DNA from: Rhodobacter sp.
Lineage (GTDB): Bacteria; Pseudomonadota; Alphaproteobacteria; Rhodobacterales; Rhodobacteraceae
DNA length: 29,038 bases
Assembly: GCA_020637595.1 (NCBI GenBank)
Contig: JACKKE010000020.1
Coordinates: 1 to 29,038, forward strand
Reading direction: 5' to 3'
Positions 1 through 9,035 of the stretch are shown one piece after another. Below the pieces are notes generated by a model that worked only from the letters and a program-made list of their open reading frames with translations, ran no database searches and was not told the origin of the DNA. Every line of letters begins with the position of its first letter. The stretch's first letter is position 1. Made by a program: the position numbers and the translations under genes.

Positions 1-387
1 GCGGATCGCGGGGATCGCACGCATGACCCGGTGGACCACCAGCGCGGCGATGGCGACGGCACAGAGCAGCACCAGAAAGAGGCGCAAGTCACCCAGCGCC
101 ACGAAGGGTGCCATGGCCGCAGCGAACTTGGCGTCACCCGCGCCGAAGGTTCCCGACAGGCTGAGCACGAAGCCGATCACCAGCACGACACCGAAATGCA
201 GCCAAGACCAGGCCCAGGTTCCGAGGGGCAGGGTCAGGACTCCGACGATGGCATAGATCGCCATCAGAGCCACCACCGACAGATTCGGAATGCGCATCGC
301 CCGCAGGTCGCTCCAGGCGGCATAGAGCGCCACGGGGCTGGCAAAGATCAGCAGCCAGAGGGCGGCCTGTGCGGACTGGGTGAGCAT
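1..387 (-). CDS. cpaA: Prepilin peptidase (CpaA/TadV), 3' end cut by window edge
   Basis: Inner-membrane aspartic peptidase expected to cut the leader of the Flp pilins encoded at the other end of this locus. 129 codons are visible and the frame is still open at base 1. The two catalytic aspartate motifs of the family are present: SDLRAMRIPN with Asp27 and FGAGDAKF with Asp85. At least three hydrophobic segments are seen, about residues 8-24, 38-54 and 64-78. There is no cysteine-rich N-terminal methyltransferase domain, which fits the short Tad-type enzymes rather than PilD. The start ATG at 387 lies 4 bases after the stop of the TPR lipoprotein gene, so it is probably the distal gene of the same transcript. 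The remaining C-terminal part lies outside the window. Confidence 0.88.
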   Translation of the reverse strand, partial: MLTQSAQAALWLLIFASPVALYAAWSDLRAMRIPNLSVVALMAIYAIVGVLTLPLGTWAWSWLHFGVVLVIGFVLSLSGTFGAGDAKFAAAMAPFVALGDLRLFLVLLCAVAIAALVVHRVMRAIPAIR

Positions 388-391
388 GGCG

Positions 392-1234
392 TCAGCCGAG
401 CGCGGCGAGGGCGTTGGCGGCGGCCTCGAAATGTTGCGGATGTGTGGCGACGGCATCCTGCAGAAGGCCGCGCCCGATGCCGATGTCGCCCTGCCGGATC
501 GCGGCCAGCGCCATCGTGTACAGCAGTTCGGCCCGCTCGGTCTGCGTCATCTCGATCAGGGGCAGTTCGTAGACGCGCCGCGCCGCGCGCGCGAGGACAA
601 GGTTGTTCTTGGCGGTGAACAGGCTGCGGTCGTGCTGCAACGCTTCGAGGAACAGCCTTTCGGCCCCGCGCGCATCGCCCCGCGTCAGTTTCGAAAAGCC
701 CCAGTTGTTCAGCGTACTGGCCGGTGTCGGCGTCAGGCCGACGGCGATCTCATAGAAGCTGTCGGCGCGCTCCCATTGGTGGCGGCTGTCGGCCACCATC
801 GCTTCCAGACGATACCGGTTGTAGGTCTCGTGCGTCGGCGGGATCGCGTTGAGCGTCGCCTCGGCCTGGGTCCAGTCGTTATTGCGGATATAGGCCTCGG
901 CAAGGTCGACCCGGTCGTCCATCGTCGCGTCGGGGTGCGCGATGACCGCCTGCCAGACAGGGATCGACTGCTCAGCCTGACCGGCGCGCATCAGCGAACG
1001 GGCGAGGCCGCGGCGAAAGATGATGCGGTCGGGGTGTTGCTCGGATTGCTGCGAGAAGTACTGGATCGCCTCGTTCGGATCCGACACGGCCAGCATCATC
1101 TCGGCCATGTTCTCCTGGTCGATCGACTGCACGCTGTCGATTGCGCGCGCCGTCTGGGCCCGCATCGATTCACCGCAACCGCCCAGCAGGGCCAAGCCCG
1201 CCAGGCACACCGGTGCCATCCACACCTTGCGCAT
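392..1234 (-). CDS. TPR lipoprotein of the tad locus (TadD-like, second copy)
   Basis: 280 residues. The N-terminus is a lipoprotein signal with lipobox LGGC, acylated Cys20. The rest is helical tetratricopeptide-like repeats from about residue 60 to 270, with TPR-like signatures such as NNWGFSKLTRGDARGAERLF. TadD-type lipoproteins are thought to sit at the outer membrane as pilotins or scaffolds for the CpaC secretin. An AAGGA ribosome site lies 7 bases before the ATG, and the gene starts 29 bases after the stop of another TPR lipoprotein gene. The C-terminal stretch with YELPLIEMTQTERAELLYTM recalls, from memory, Tad-locus TPR proteins of Rhodobacteraceae. Which of the two TPR proteins is the functional TadD cannot be told from sequence. 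Confidence 0.8.
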   Translation of the reverse strand: MRKVWMAPVCLAGLALLGGCGESMRAQTARAIDSVQSIDQENMAEMMLAVSDPNEAIQYFSQQSEQHPDRIIFRRGLARSLMRAGQAEQSIPVWQAVIAHPDATMDDRVDLAEAYIRNNDWTQAEATLNAIPPTHETYNRYRLEAMVADSRHQWERADSFYEIAVGLTPTPASTLNNWGFSKLTRGDARGAERLFLEALQHDRSLFTAKNNLVLARAARRVYELPLIEMTQTERAELLYTMALAAIRQGDIGIGRGLLQDAVATHPQHFEAAANALAALG

Positions 1235-1263
1235 GCTCTGTCCTTCTTCACTGCTCGCCGCTC

Positions 1264-1812
1264 TCAGGGCGTTGCGAGGAGAAGGAAGCGTCCGTTCCCG
1301 CGTCGCACCAGAGCGAAATTATCGTTGTTTTCGGCAGTATAGCCCGAATTCTCCAGATTTGCGAGAGCAAGCCGCAGGTTCTCGCGGATTTCTTCGGAGC
1401 GACCCGAATCGAGGGCGAAGGCGGTCCGGAACAGATGCGCTGCCTGCCCCCAATCGCGATTCTCGATCATGACGACGCCAAGGTTGTTGATCGCGGGCAC
1501 AAAATCGGGGTCGAATTCGATCGCGCGGCGCAACATCTGCTCGGCTTGGCCAAGGCGGCCCAGCCGGAGGTTGGCCGATCCTATCGCCGACAGCGCGTCC
1601 ACGGTCGGCCCCTGTTCGGCCATCGAGCGATAGTAGGCCCTGAGCGCCAGCTCGTATTCGCCGGCCTCCATCAACCGGTGGCCGACGACCAGCCCGTCAA
1701 CGTCCTCGGCCGCGCTGGCGGCGCGGCCTGACAGGCGGTCGGGCGAGAAGTCGCCGCTGGACTGGCAGGCGGACAGCGCCAGAAGCGCTGCCACGCCGAG
1801 GGTTCGAATCAT
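1264..1812 (-). CDS. tadD: TadD-like TPR lipoprotein
   Basis: 182 residues with a short lipoprotein signal and lipobox LSAC (Cys16). TPR units span about residues 50-130, including SAIGSANLRLGRLGQAEQML and FVPAINNLGVVMIENRDWGQ. Probable outer-membrane lipoprotein that helps localise or assemble the Tad secretin. Its ATG overlaps the stop codon of tadC (ATGA, 4-base overlap), so the two are likely translationally coupled. Its size fits TadD better than the longer neighbour at 392-1234, hence the symbol, but that choice is an inference. Confidence 0.78.
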   Translation of the reverse strand: MIRTLGVAALLALSACQSSGDFSPDRLSGRAASAAEDVDGLVVGHRLMEAGEYELALRAYYRSMAEQGPTVDALSAIGSANLRLGRLGQAEQMLRRAIEFDPDFVPAINNLGVVMIENRDWGQAAHLFRTAFALDSGRSEEIRENLRLALANLENSGYTAENNDNFALVRRGNGRFLLLATP

Positions 1813-2798
1813 AGGCTGAAGTCGGCCGTGCTGAGCATCTCGATCACACCGTAGACCGACGGCCCGACCAGGATGATCAGAAGCGGCGGCACAGTGAACA
1901 TCATAGTGCCCAAGGTCAGCTTGGTCGGCAAGATGTTCGCCTTTTCCTCGGCCAGCATCACGCGCTTGTCACGCATCTCGCCAGCATAGACCCGCAGGGC
2001 ATCGGCCACCGAGGTGCCATAGGTCGCGGACTGGATCAGCACCGTGACAAATGACTTGATGTCGTTGTTGCCGCAGCGCACGCCCATTTCCTTCAGCACT
2101 TCCAGCCGGTCCATGCCAGCCTTGACCTGGTGCGACACGGTTTCGAATTCCTCGGCCAGCGCCGGATAGCCGGCCTTCAACTCCTTCGCGACGCGGTTGA
2201 TCGACTGATCCATCGACTGGCCGGCCTCGGTGCAGATCAGCAGCATGTCCAGGGCGTCAGGAAAGCCGCGGGTGATCTGTGTCTGACGCTCGCCGTGGCG
2301 CTTGTTCACCCAGTAGATCGGGAAATAGTAGCCCAGCAGGGTGGGCACCAGCACCGGCATCGCCGTGGCAAAGATCGAGGCGTCCTCGCCCCCGGGGTGC
2401 AGCAGAAGCACGAATCCCAGACCGACCAGCAGGCCACCCATGCCGAGTATCAGCTTCGCTGCATGGAAGTCGCGCACGGCGTTCTTGCCATGGTAGCCCG
2501 CCTGAATCATCTTCAGTCGGGAATCGTCCATCTGCGTCTGGCTGGTGGGTTCCAGGAAGGACTTGAACTTCTCCAGCCGCTTGTCGAGCGCGGAATCGTC
2601 CGCCGCCGAGCGGCGTGACAGCCGCGTGCGGTCTTCGCCGGGGCCGCGCCGCGCCTGTTCCTTCAGACGCGCCAGCGGGTCCGGCTTTTCACTGTTGCGC
2701 CCCATCAGAATCAGCAGGACCATGGTCACGCCGGCCGCAAGCGACAGTGCGATCAGGACCGGCAGCGAGGTCAGGTTGGCCAGCAGATCGGAACTCAT
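1809..2798 (-). CDS. tadC: Tad pilus assembly platform protein TadC
   Basis: 329-residue inner-membrane protein of the type II secretion F (GspF/TadC) family. It forms the assembly platform with TadB. Hydrophobic segments lie at about residues 11-32, 116-134, 144-164 and 297-319. The conserved cytoplasmic T2SSF stretch starts with FPDALDMLLICTEAGQSMDQ at 179-198. An AAGGG-like ribosome site precedes the ATG, 12 bases after the tadB stop. It ends in an ATGA overlap with the TPR lipoprotein gene. Length and layout are normal for TadC. Confidence 0.92.
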   Translation of the reverse strand: MSSDLLANLTSLPVLIALSLAAGVTMVLLILMGRNSEKPDPLARLKEQARRGPGEDRTRLSRRSAADDSALDKRLEKFKSFLEPTSQTQMDDSRLKMIQAGYHGKNAVRDFHAAKLILGMGGLLVGLGFVLLLHPGGEDASIFATAMPVLVPTLLGYYFPIYWVNKRHGERQTQITRGFPDALDMLLICTEAGQSMDQSINRVAKELKAGYPALAEEFETVSHQVKAGMDRLEVLKEMGVRCGNNDIKSFVTVLIQSATYGTSVADALRVYAGEMRDKRVMLAEEKANILPTKLTLGTMMFTVPPLLIILVGPSVYGVIEMLSTADFSL

Positions 2799-2810
2799 GA
2801 CGGGGAACCC

Positions 2811-3779
2811 TTACACCTGGATGTTGACCATCTTGCGCATGTAGATGACGTTGATGACAAGGAATGCCACCACCACCAGCGCCGTGGGAATGAAGAGCGA
2901 GGTTTCCTTTACCTCGTCGTAGTAGTCCGGCTTGATGACCGAGATCATCAGCATCGCCGCGATCGGGAACGCCGACAGGAACATGCCCGACCACTTCGCC
3001 TCGGCGGTGATCGCGCGGACCCTGCGGAACAACTTGAAGCGGGCGCGGACCACCTTGGACAGGCCGTCCAGGATCTCGGCAAGGTTGCCGCCGGATTGCG
3101 CCTGAATGGTCACCGCCACCGCGAGGAAGCGCAGGTCCTGCATGTCGACCCGCTCGGCGAAAGCCATCAGTGCCTCGCCCATGTCGCGGCCATAGGCGGC
3201 CTCGTCGGCGATCAGTCCCAGTTCCGTGCCCAGCGGGTCGGGAATCTCGCGCGCGGCCGAGGCCAGCGCGTGGACGAAGGGGTGACCGACACGCAGCCCG
3301 CGGACGATCAGGTCGATCGCGTCGGGCAACTGTTCCTCGATGAGGTTGATCCGCTTCTTGGCCTTGTTCGAAACCCAGAACCAGACCGCGCCGACGCCCA
3401 TTGCCGCGCTGACGCCGCCCCGAACCGCCAGCGGCGCCTCGGTCAGCAGTGTCAGGGCCAGGAAACCGACTGTCCCCAGCAGGACCATGATGAGGATCAG
3501 CATCACCGGCGAGAAGGCAATCTTGCCCTTCTCGGCCTTCTCGGCCAGCAGCGAATAGAACGGGATCGCCGTCGATTTCGTGTGCTGGGTTGCCTCCTTG
3601 CGCAGCCGCTCGATCACCTCGTTGCGGTTTGCGTTGTCGTCCAGCATCTCGATACGCCGGTTCATGCGACTGCCGAGCCGGATCGAGCGGCCGAAAACCA
3701 TGAGATACAGCGCTTCGACCAGCAGGAGGATGCCGCCGAAGATCGCGAGATAGATGATGACGGTGGGCGAAATGCTCAT
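2811..3779 (-). CDS. tadB: Tad pilus assembly platform protein TadB
   Basis: 322-residue paralogue of TadC and member of the GspF-like family. Membrane segments are near residues 7-29, 91-112, 118-137, 268-283 and 296-313. The T2SSF core motif LPDAIDLIVRGLRVGHPF is at 151-168, followed by the conserved QAQSGGNLAEIL at 226-237. It is expected to pair with TadC as the base on which CpaF ATPase acts. The gene starts 15 bases after cpaF in the same direction, with an AGG 5 bases before the ATG. Confidence 0.92.
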   Translation of the reverse strand: MSISPTVIIYLAIFGGILLLVEALYLMVFGRSIRLGSRMNRRIEMLDDNANRNEVIERLRKEATQHTKSTAIPFYSLLAEKAEKGKIAFSPVMLILIMVLLGTVGFLALTLLTEAPLAVRGGVSAAMGVGAVWFWVSNKAKKRINLIEEQLPDAIDLIVRGLRVGHPFVHALASAAREIPDPLGTELGLIADEAAYGRDMGEALMAFAERVDMQDLRFLAVAVTIQAQSGGNLAEILDGLSKVVRARFKLFRRVRAITAEAKWSGMFLSAFPIAAMLMISVIKPDYYDEVKETSLFIPTALVVVAFLVINVIYMRKMVNIQV

Positions 3780-3794
3780 GGCGACCTACTGGTA

Positions 3795-5267
<1,473 letters not shown>

Positions 5268-5277
5268 GCGGCTCTCC

Positions 5278-6516
5278 TCAGGCGGCGGCGCGGCCTTCGT
5301 CGCGGTTCGACGCGGCGATGGACTGGGCGATCTTGCGGATCTCTTTCAGAAGGGGGTTCTTCGGCGCGATCTCGGCCAGCGGCAGGCCGTGGTCGTTCGC
5401 ATGCGTCACCTGCGCGGTTCCGTCGGGCAGCATCAGCTCGAATTCGATGTCCAGGCTCTCGGCCATGCGCTTGGCGCGGGCCTTGCCACTGAGGTCGGTG
5501 AACTTGGGGGCGCGGTTCAGCACGTAGCGCACCTTGTCCAGCGGCAGGTCCTCGGCCTTCAGCGCGCGGATGAGGCGCAGCGCGTTCTGGGCCGAGCGCA
5601 TGTCCAGTTCCATGGTCGCATAATAGGCGTCGGCCTCGTTCAGGACAGTTTCCGTCCACTGCACGACGGTGCCGGGCATGTCGATGATCACCACGTCGAA
5701 GTTGGCACGGGCCATGGTGATCACGCGCTCGATGTCGTCGGGCGTGATCAGGTCCAGCGGCAGCATGTCGGCGGCGGCGGTCAGCACCTTCAGCTTGTCG
5801 TTGAAGGTCTGAAGCGTGTTCATGAAGAAATCGCGGTCCATCACCGCGGTGTTGGACAGCAACTCGTAGACCTTTTCGGTGCGGGCCAGGTCGAGATAGG
5901 TGGCGACCGAGCCGGTCTGGAGATCGAAATCCAGCAGGCAGACGCTGGGCGCGTTCTTGCCCACCGTGGCGATTTCCCACGCCAGATTGACCGCATAGGT
6001 CGTCGAGCCCGAGCCGCCGGCCAGCGGATGCACGGCATAGACCGCGCCCATGGCCTGATTCTGCGCGATGGACTGGCGCGACTGCGGCACGATGTTCGAC
6101 AGGTCGGGCGAGGGCGCGCGCAGTCGCTGGATGGCGTCGTGCAGCGCCCCTTCGGGCAGCGGATAGGGGACGAAGTCGCTGGCGCCCAGCCGCAGGAGGC
6201 GGTGCAGGGCAATCGGGCCCAGTTCCTCGGCGATCAGAAGGACACGGATGTTCAGCGACGTGGCGCGCTGGATCACCGCCTCCACGAGGGCCATGTTCGT
6301 CTCGTCGTCGTCCAGCGCGATGGCGATGAACTCCAGCGATCTCGCGTCAGGCTGGTCGAGGAATTTCAGCGCGCTGGGGAAGGTCAGATCGCCCCAGCTT
6401 TCGCCCAACTCCATTTCCATGTCCTCGATCAGCAGATCGAAGTTCTGCACATCGCGCGACACGGTGCAGGCCCGGATCGGGGCGGAATGTTTGATGGGGG
6501 TACTCACGCTCGACAT
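5278..6516 (-). CDS. cpaE: Pilus localisation protein CpaE/TadZ (MinD/ParA-like)
   Basis: 412 residues in two parts. Residues 20-140 look like an atypical receiver domain, with the ending GASDFVPYPL where a receiver would carry its lysine loop. Residues 155-400 are a MinD/ParA-like P-loop fold with VCLLDFDLQTGSVATYLDL (192-210) and FDVVIIDMPG (273-282). The Walker A equivalent reads PLAGGSGSTT (164-173) and lacks the P-loop lysine, a deviation known for TadZ/CpaE proteins. These proteins mark the pole or site where the Tad machine is built. A strong GGAGGAA ribosome site stands 7 bases before the ATG. It is the first gene after an intrinsic terminator, so it may have its own promoter in 6517-6660. 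Confidence 0.9.
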   Translation of the reverse strand: MSSVSTPIKHSAPIRACTVSRDVQNFDLLIEDMEMELGESWGDLTFPSALKFLDQPDARSLEFIAIALDDDETNMALVEAVIQRATSLNIRVLLIAEELGPIALHRLLRLGASDFVPYPLPEGALHDAIQRLRAPSPDLSNIVPQSRQSIAQNQAMGAVYAVHPLAGGSGSTTYAVNLAWEIATVGKNAPSVCLLDFDLQTGSVATYLDLARTEKVYELLSNTAVMDRDFFMNTLQTFNDKLKVLTAAADMLPLDLITPDDIERVITMARANFDVVIIDMPGTVVQWTETVLNEADAYYATMELDMRSAQNALRLIRALKAEDLPLDKVRYVLNRAPKFTDLSGKARAKRMAESLDIEFELMLPDGTAQVTHANDHGLPLAEIAPKNPLLKEIRKIAQSIAASNRDEGRAAA

Positions 6517-6660
6517 CGTTCTTTCCTCCGCGCCTGCGTTCTGCAGGGGAATGGCACCTTGCGACCGCTCACGTCACCGGACGGGGGGCACAAGACAAGG
6601 TCGGCGACAATCTTGGCAATAATGGGGCTAAGAAAGCGTAATTGTCGGGCGTCTTGGCGC

Positions 6661-6697
6661 CAAAAAACCAGACGCCCTGCCGAAGTTCGGCAGGGCG
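6661..6697 (-). terminator. Intrinsic terminator after the OmpA-family gene
   Basis: A perfect 12-base stem (6673-6684 with 6686-6697, CGCCCTGCCGAA and its complement; the innermost bases form the loop) is followed on the minus strand by six T (plus-strand A run 6662-6667). It lies 37 bases past the stop of the OmpA gene and before cpaE, so it should end the cpaC-OmpA transcript and separate it from cpaE and the genes beyond. Confidence 0.85.
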
Positions 6698-6734
6698 CTG
6701 CGAGGTTGCCGGACGAGGTATCCCGGCGGAGGTA

Positions 6735-7379
6735 TCAGGGAGTATTCGGGGCCCGCACGGCGCTCTCGACGTAAGCCCGATGCACGACCAGGGCGTACTG
6801 CCCGTTCAGGATCAACGGATTGTCCTGAACAAAGCCGGACACCTCGGTCACCGCGCGCCGGTTCTGCCGCTCGCGGTCCTGCGTCGGGATCAGCGGTTGG
6901 GTCTCGCCATTCGAGACGACCGCTTCGACACGGCGACGGCTGATGCCTTGCCGGACGATGAAGTTGGCCGCGGCGCGGGCGCGGCGCAGACCGAGGCCCT
7001 GGTTGTAGCGTTCCGAGCCGACAAGGTCGGTATGGCCGAAGACACGGAACGTCACTTCGGGGAAGTGGCGCATCCAGCGAGCCTGCTGCGCGAGGATCTG
7101 CTGCGCGGCGTCGTCAAGCCGGGCGCTGTCGAAGCCGAAGGTCACGGTGTTGGGCACTTCGCGTGCGAAGCGCTCGGCCAGCGTGACCACATAGTCCAGC
7201 TGACCCGTGTGGATCAGGATGTTGTGCGCCGTCGGCGTGCCGAAGCCGCCTTCGTCGATGGTGCTGCCCACTTCCGGACCCAGGTAGGCCCGCGAACAGG
7301 CCGCCAGCGTCCCGCCGGTCAGGCCCAGCATCAGGGCGCGGCGCGAGATCTGCGTCTTGTGCTTGCTCAGCGCGGTCAT
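6735..7379 (-). CDS. OmpA-family lipoprotein of the tad locus
   Basis: 214 residues. The N-terminus carries both a twin-arginine-like motif (ISRRALMLGL, Arg13-Arg14) and a lipobox LAAC (Cys28), suggesting a Tat-exported lipoprotein. Residues 75-185 form an OmpA/MotB-type peptidoglycan-binding domain with FGFDSARLD (81-89), VFGHTDLVGSERYNQGLGLR (113-132) and the adjoining RARAAANF. It sits where cpaD lies in other tad loci, 3 bases after the cpaC stop, and probably anchors the secretin to peptidoglycan. It shows no clear CpaD similarity that I can recognise. Followed by a strong terminator. Confidence 0.85.
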   Translation of the reverse strand: MTALSKHKTQISRRALMLGLTGGTLAACSRAYLGPEVGSTIDEGGFGTPTAHNILIHTGQLDYVVTLAERFAREVPNTVTFGFDSARLDDAAQQILAQQARWMRHFPEVTFRVFGHTDLVGSERYNQGLGLRRARAAANFIVRQGISRRRVEAVVSNGETQPLIPTQDRERQNRRAVTEVSGFVQDNPLILNGQYALVVHRAYVESAVRAPNTP

Positions 7380-7382
7380 GCC

Positions 7383-8792
7383 TCACTCCATCACATAGCC
7401 GTAGCCGCCGCGGAAGTCCTGCCGCGCGACCTCGGCGGCGCCGGGCGTCGCCGAGCCGGTGAGCTGGCCGTTGAGGAACAGCTGCCCCTCGTTCGGCAGA
7501 CGGATGCGGTCGGTCGGCAGCAGCAGCGCCTCGCCCCGCGTCGGCGTGACCAGATGGGCGGTGACGAAGATCATCAACTCGCTCTGGCTGCGCTGGTAGT
7601 CGGCGCTGCGGAACAGGGCGCCCAGTACCGGGATATCGCCCAGCCACGGCACCTGCGCGACGTTGCCCTGGAAGTCATCCTGCAGGAGGCCGGCGATGGC
7701 AAAGCTCTGACCGTCGCGCAGTTCCACGGTGGTCGAGGTCTGCCGCCGCCGGAAGGCCGGAACCGACACGCCGCCGGTGGTCACCGAATTGGCGCTGTCG
7801 AGGCTGGAAACCGAGGCATCGAGCGACAGGTTGATCACGTCGCCGTCGACCACGCGCGGGGTGAAGGTCAGTTCCACGCCGAAGGGGCGGTAGTCGATGG
7901 TCACGCTGCCCGAGTCGCCGATCACCGGCACGGGGAATTCGCCGCCCGCCAGGAAATGAGCCTGCTGGCCGCTGAGAGCGGTCAGGCTGGGTTCCGAAAG
8001 CGTGCGCGCCAGGCCGTTCGATTCCATCGCTTCCAGCATCACCTGGAACTGCACCGAACCGATCGAGAAGCCGCCCGTGATGACGCCGGCCGTGTTGACG
8101 CCCGAAGGGCTAACGGTCCCGGCCAGAGCGCTGGTGGCGAGCGAAGGCGTGTTGAAACCGCCGGTTCCCAGCACTGTGCCGCCCTGGCCCACCGCGAGGC
8201 TGGCGGCGAGGTTCTGGGCGGCCGAGCGCTGCACTTCCGAAAAGCGGACGCGCAGCATCACCTGCTGGGTTCCGCCGACGCTCATCAGATTGGACACGCG
8301 GCCGGGCGCATAGCGTTCGGCCAGTTGCAGCGCCGCGTCGAGACGCGCGCCGGACGAAACGATGCCCGACAGGACGATACCGTCGTTGGCAGTGCGCACC
8401 TCGATGGGTTCCGAGGGCAGGATCTGGCGCAGGCGCTCGCGGAATTCGGCGATGTCGGGGGTAACCTGGACCTCGACGTTGGCGATCAGCTGGCCATTGG
8501 CGCCGAGGATCGTCAGGGTCGTGCGGCCGGGCGCCTTGCCGAGCACGTAGATCGAGCGGTCCGACAGCGTCGAAATGTCGGCGATGCCGGGGTTGGCGAT
8601 GGAAAGCTCGACAAACGGCGTGTCTGTCTCGACGACGACTGCGCGGTTCATTGCGACGGCCAGCGTGTCACGCACCCGGCCGGACGCGACCTGAAGCGTC
8701 TGCGCGGCTGCCGGTGATGCCGGAAGGATAGCCTGCCCGAGGCCCGCAAGGGCCAGCGCCATGGCTGGCGCAATCGTCCATTTCGCGGTCAT
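7383..8792 (-). CDS. cpaC: Tad pilus secretin CpaC/RcpA
   Basis: 469 residues from the ATG at 8792. This start gives a clean Sec signal peptide (about residues 1-31, ending SPAAAQ) and has AGGA 5 bases upstream; the open frame runs further up to 8972 but that stretch is not signal-like. Order: N-terminal secretin domain (about 34-110), BON-like domain (about 113-170) and secretin core (about 175-415). The core contains VPVIGDSGSVTIDYRPFGVE (288-307) and the C-terminal signature VPWLGDIPVLGALFRS (381-396). It forms the outer-membrane channel through which the Flp fibre passes. It is followed 3 bases later by the OmpA gene. The AT-rich stretch upstream is a likely promoter. Confidence 0.93.
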   Translation of the reverse strand: MTAKWTIAPAMALALAGLGQAILPASPAAAQTLQVASGRVRDTLAVAMNRAVVVETDTPFVELSIANPGIADISTLSDRSIYVLGKAPGRTTLTILGANGQLIANVEVQVTPDIAEFRERLRQILPSEPIEVRTANDGIVLSGIVSSGARLDAALQLAERYAPGRVSNLMSVGGTQQVMLRVRFSEVQRSAAQNLAASLAVGQGGTVLGTGGFNTPSLATSALAGTVSPSGVNTAGVITGGFSIGSVQFQVMLEAMESNGLARTLSEPSLTALSGQQAHFLAGGEFPVPVIGDSGSVTIDYRPFGVELTFTPRVVDGDVINLSLDASVSSLDSANSVTTGGVSVPAFRRRQTSTTVELRDGQSFAIAGLLQDDFQGNVAQVPWLGDIPVLGALFRSADYQRSQSELMIFVTAHLVTPTRGEALLLPTDRIRLPNEGQLFLNGQLTGSATPGAAEVARQDFRGGYGYVME

Positions 8793-8908
8793 GTGATCCT
8801 GCCTCTCGATCACGATAGGATGGGGCCTCTGACGGGCCACTTTGGTCCAGAATGCTTGAATCCGGTTTTTATTGCAAGATTCAATTATTTGCGGCGCGTT
8901 TTTCGCGT

Positions 8909-8920
8909 GATTTGCAAATC
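8909..8920. promoter_or_regulatory. 12-base perfect palindrome upstream of cpaC, candidate operator
   Basis: GATTTGCAAATC is its own reverse complement. It lies 117 bases upstream of the cpaC start in the most AT-rich stretch of the cpaB-cpaC gap (about 8850-8925). Related TTTGC/TTGCAA elements lie nearby at 8872-8877 and 8887-8892. The regulator is unknown. The role as an operator is inferred from symmetry and place only. Confidence 0.3.
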
Positions 8921-9012
8921 TTCTCCACAGGCTGACCCGAAGTCTGGCGTGAGACGGGGCATCAGGCCCCACATCTAGGGGGGGTCAGGTGTTGCAGGAT
9001 TGACGCAGGAAA

Positions 9013-9027
9013 GGGCGCGATGCGCCC
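9013..9027 (-). terminator. Weak hairpin after cpaB
   Basis: Stem GGGCGC/GCGCCC with a 3-base loop, followed on the minus strand by TTTCC only. It begins 9 bases past the cpaB stop. The short T run makes it a poor terminator. It may reduce readthrough from cpaB into cpaC or protect the mRNA end. Confidence 0.35.
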
Positions 9028-9035
9028 TGCCGACG

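Noticed and set aside
8793..8972. Upstream extension of cpaC to an ATG at 8972
   Set aside because: The extension covers the AT-rich promoter-like stretch and would hide the signal peptide; the ATG at 8792 has a ribosome site.
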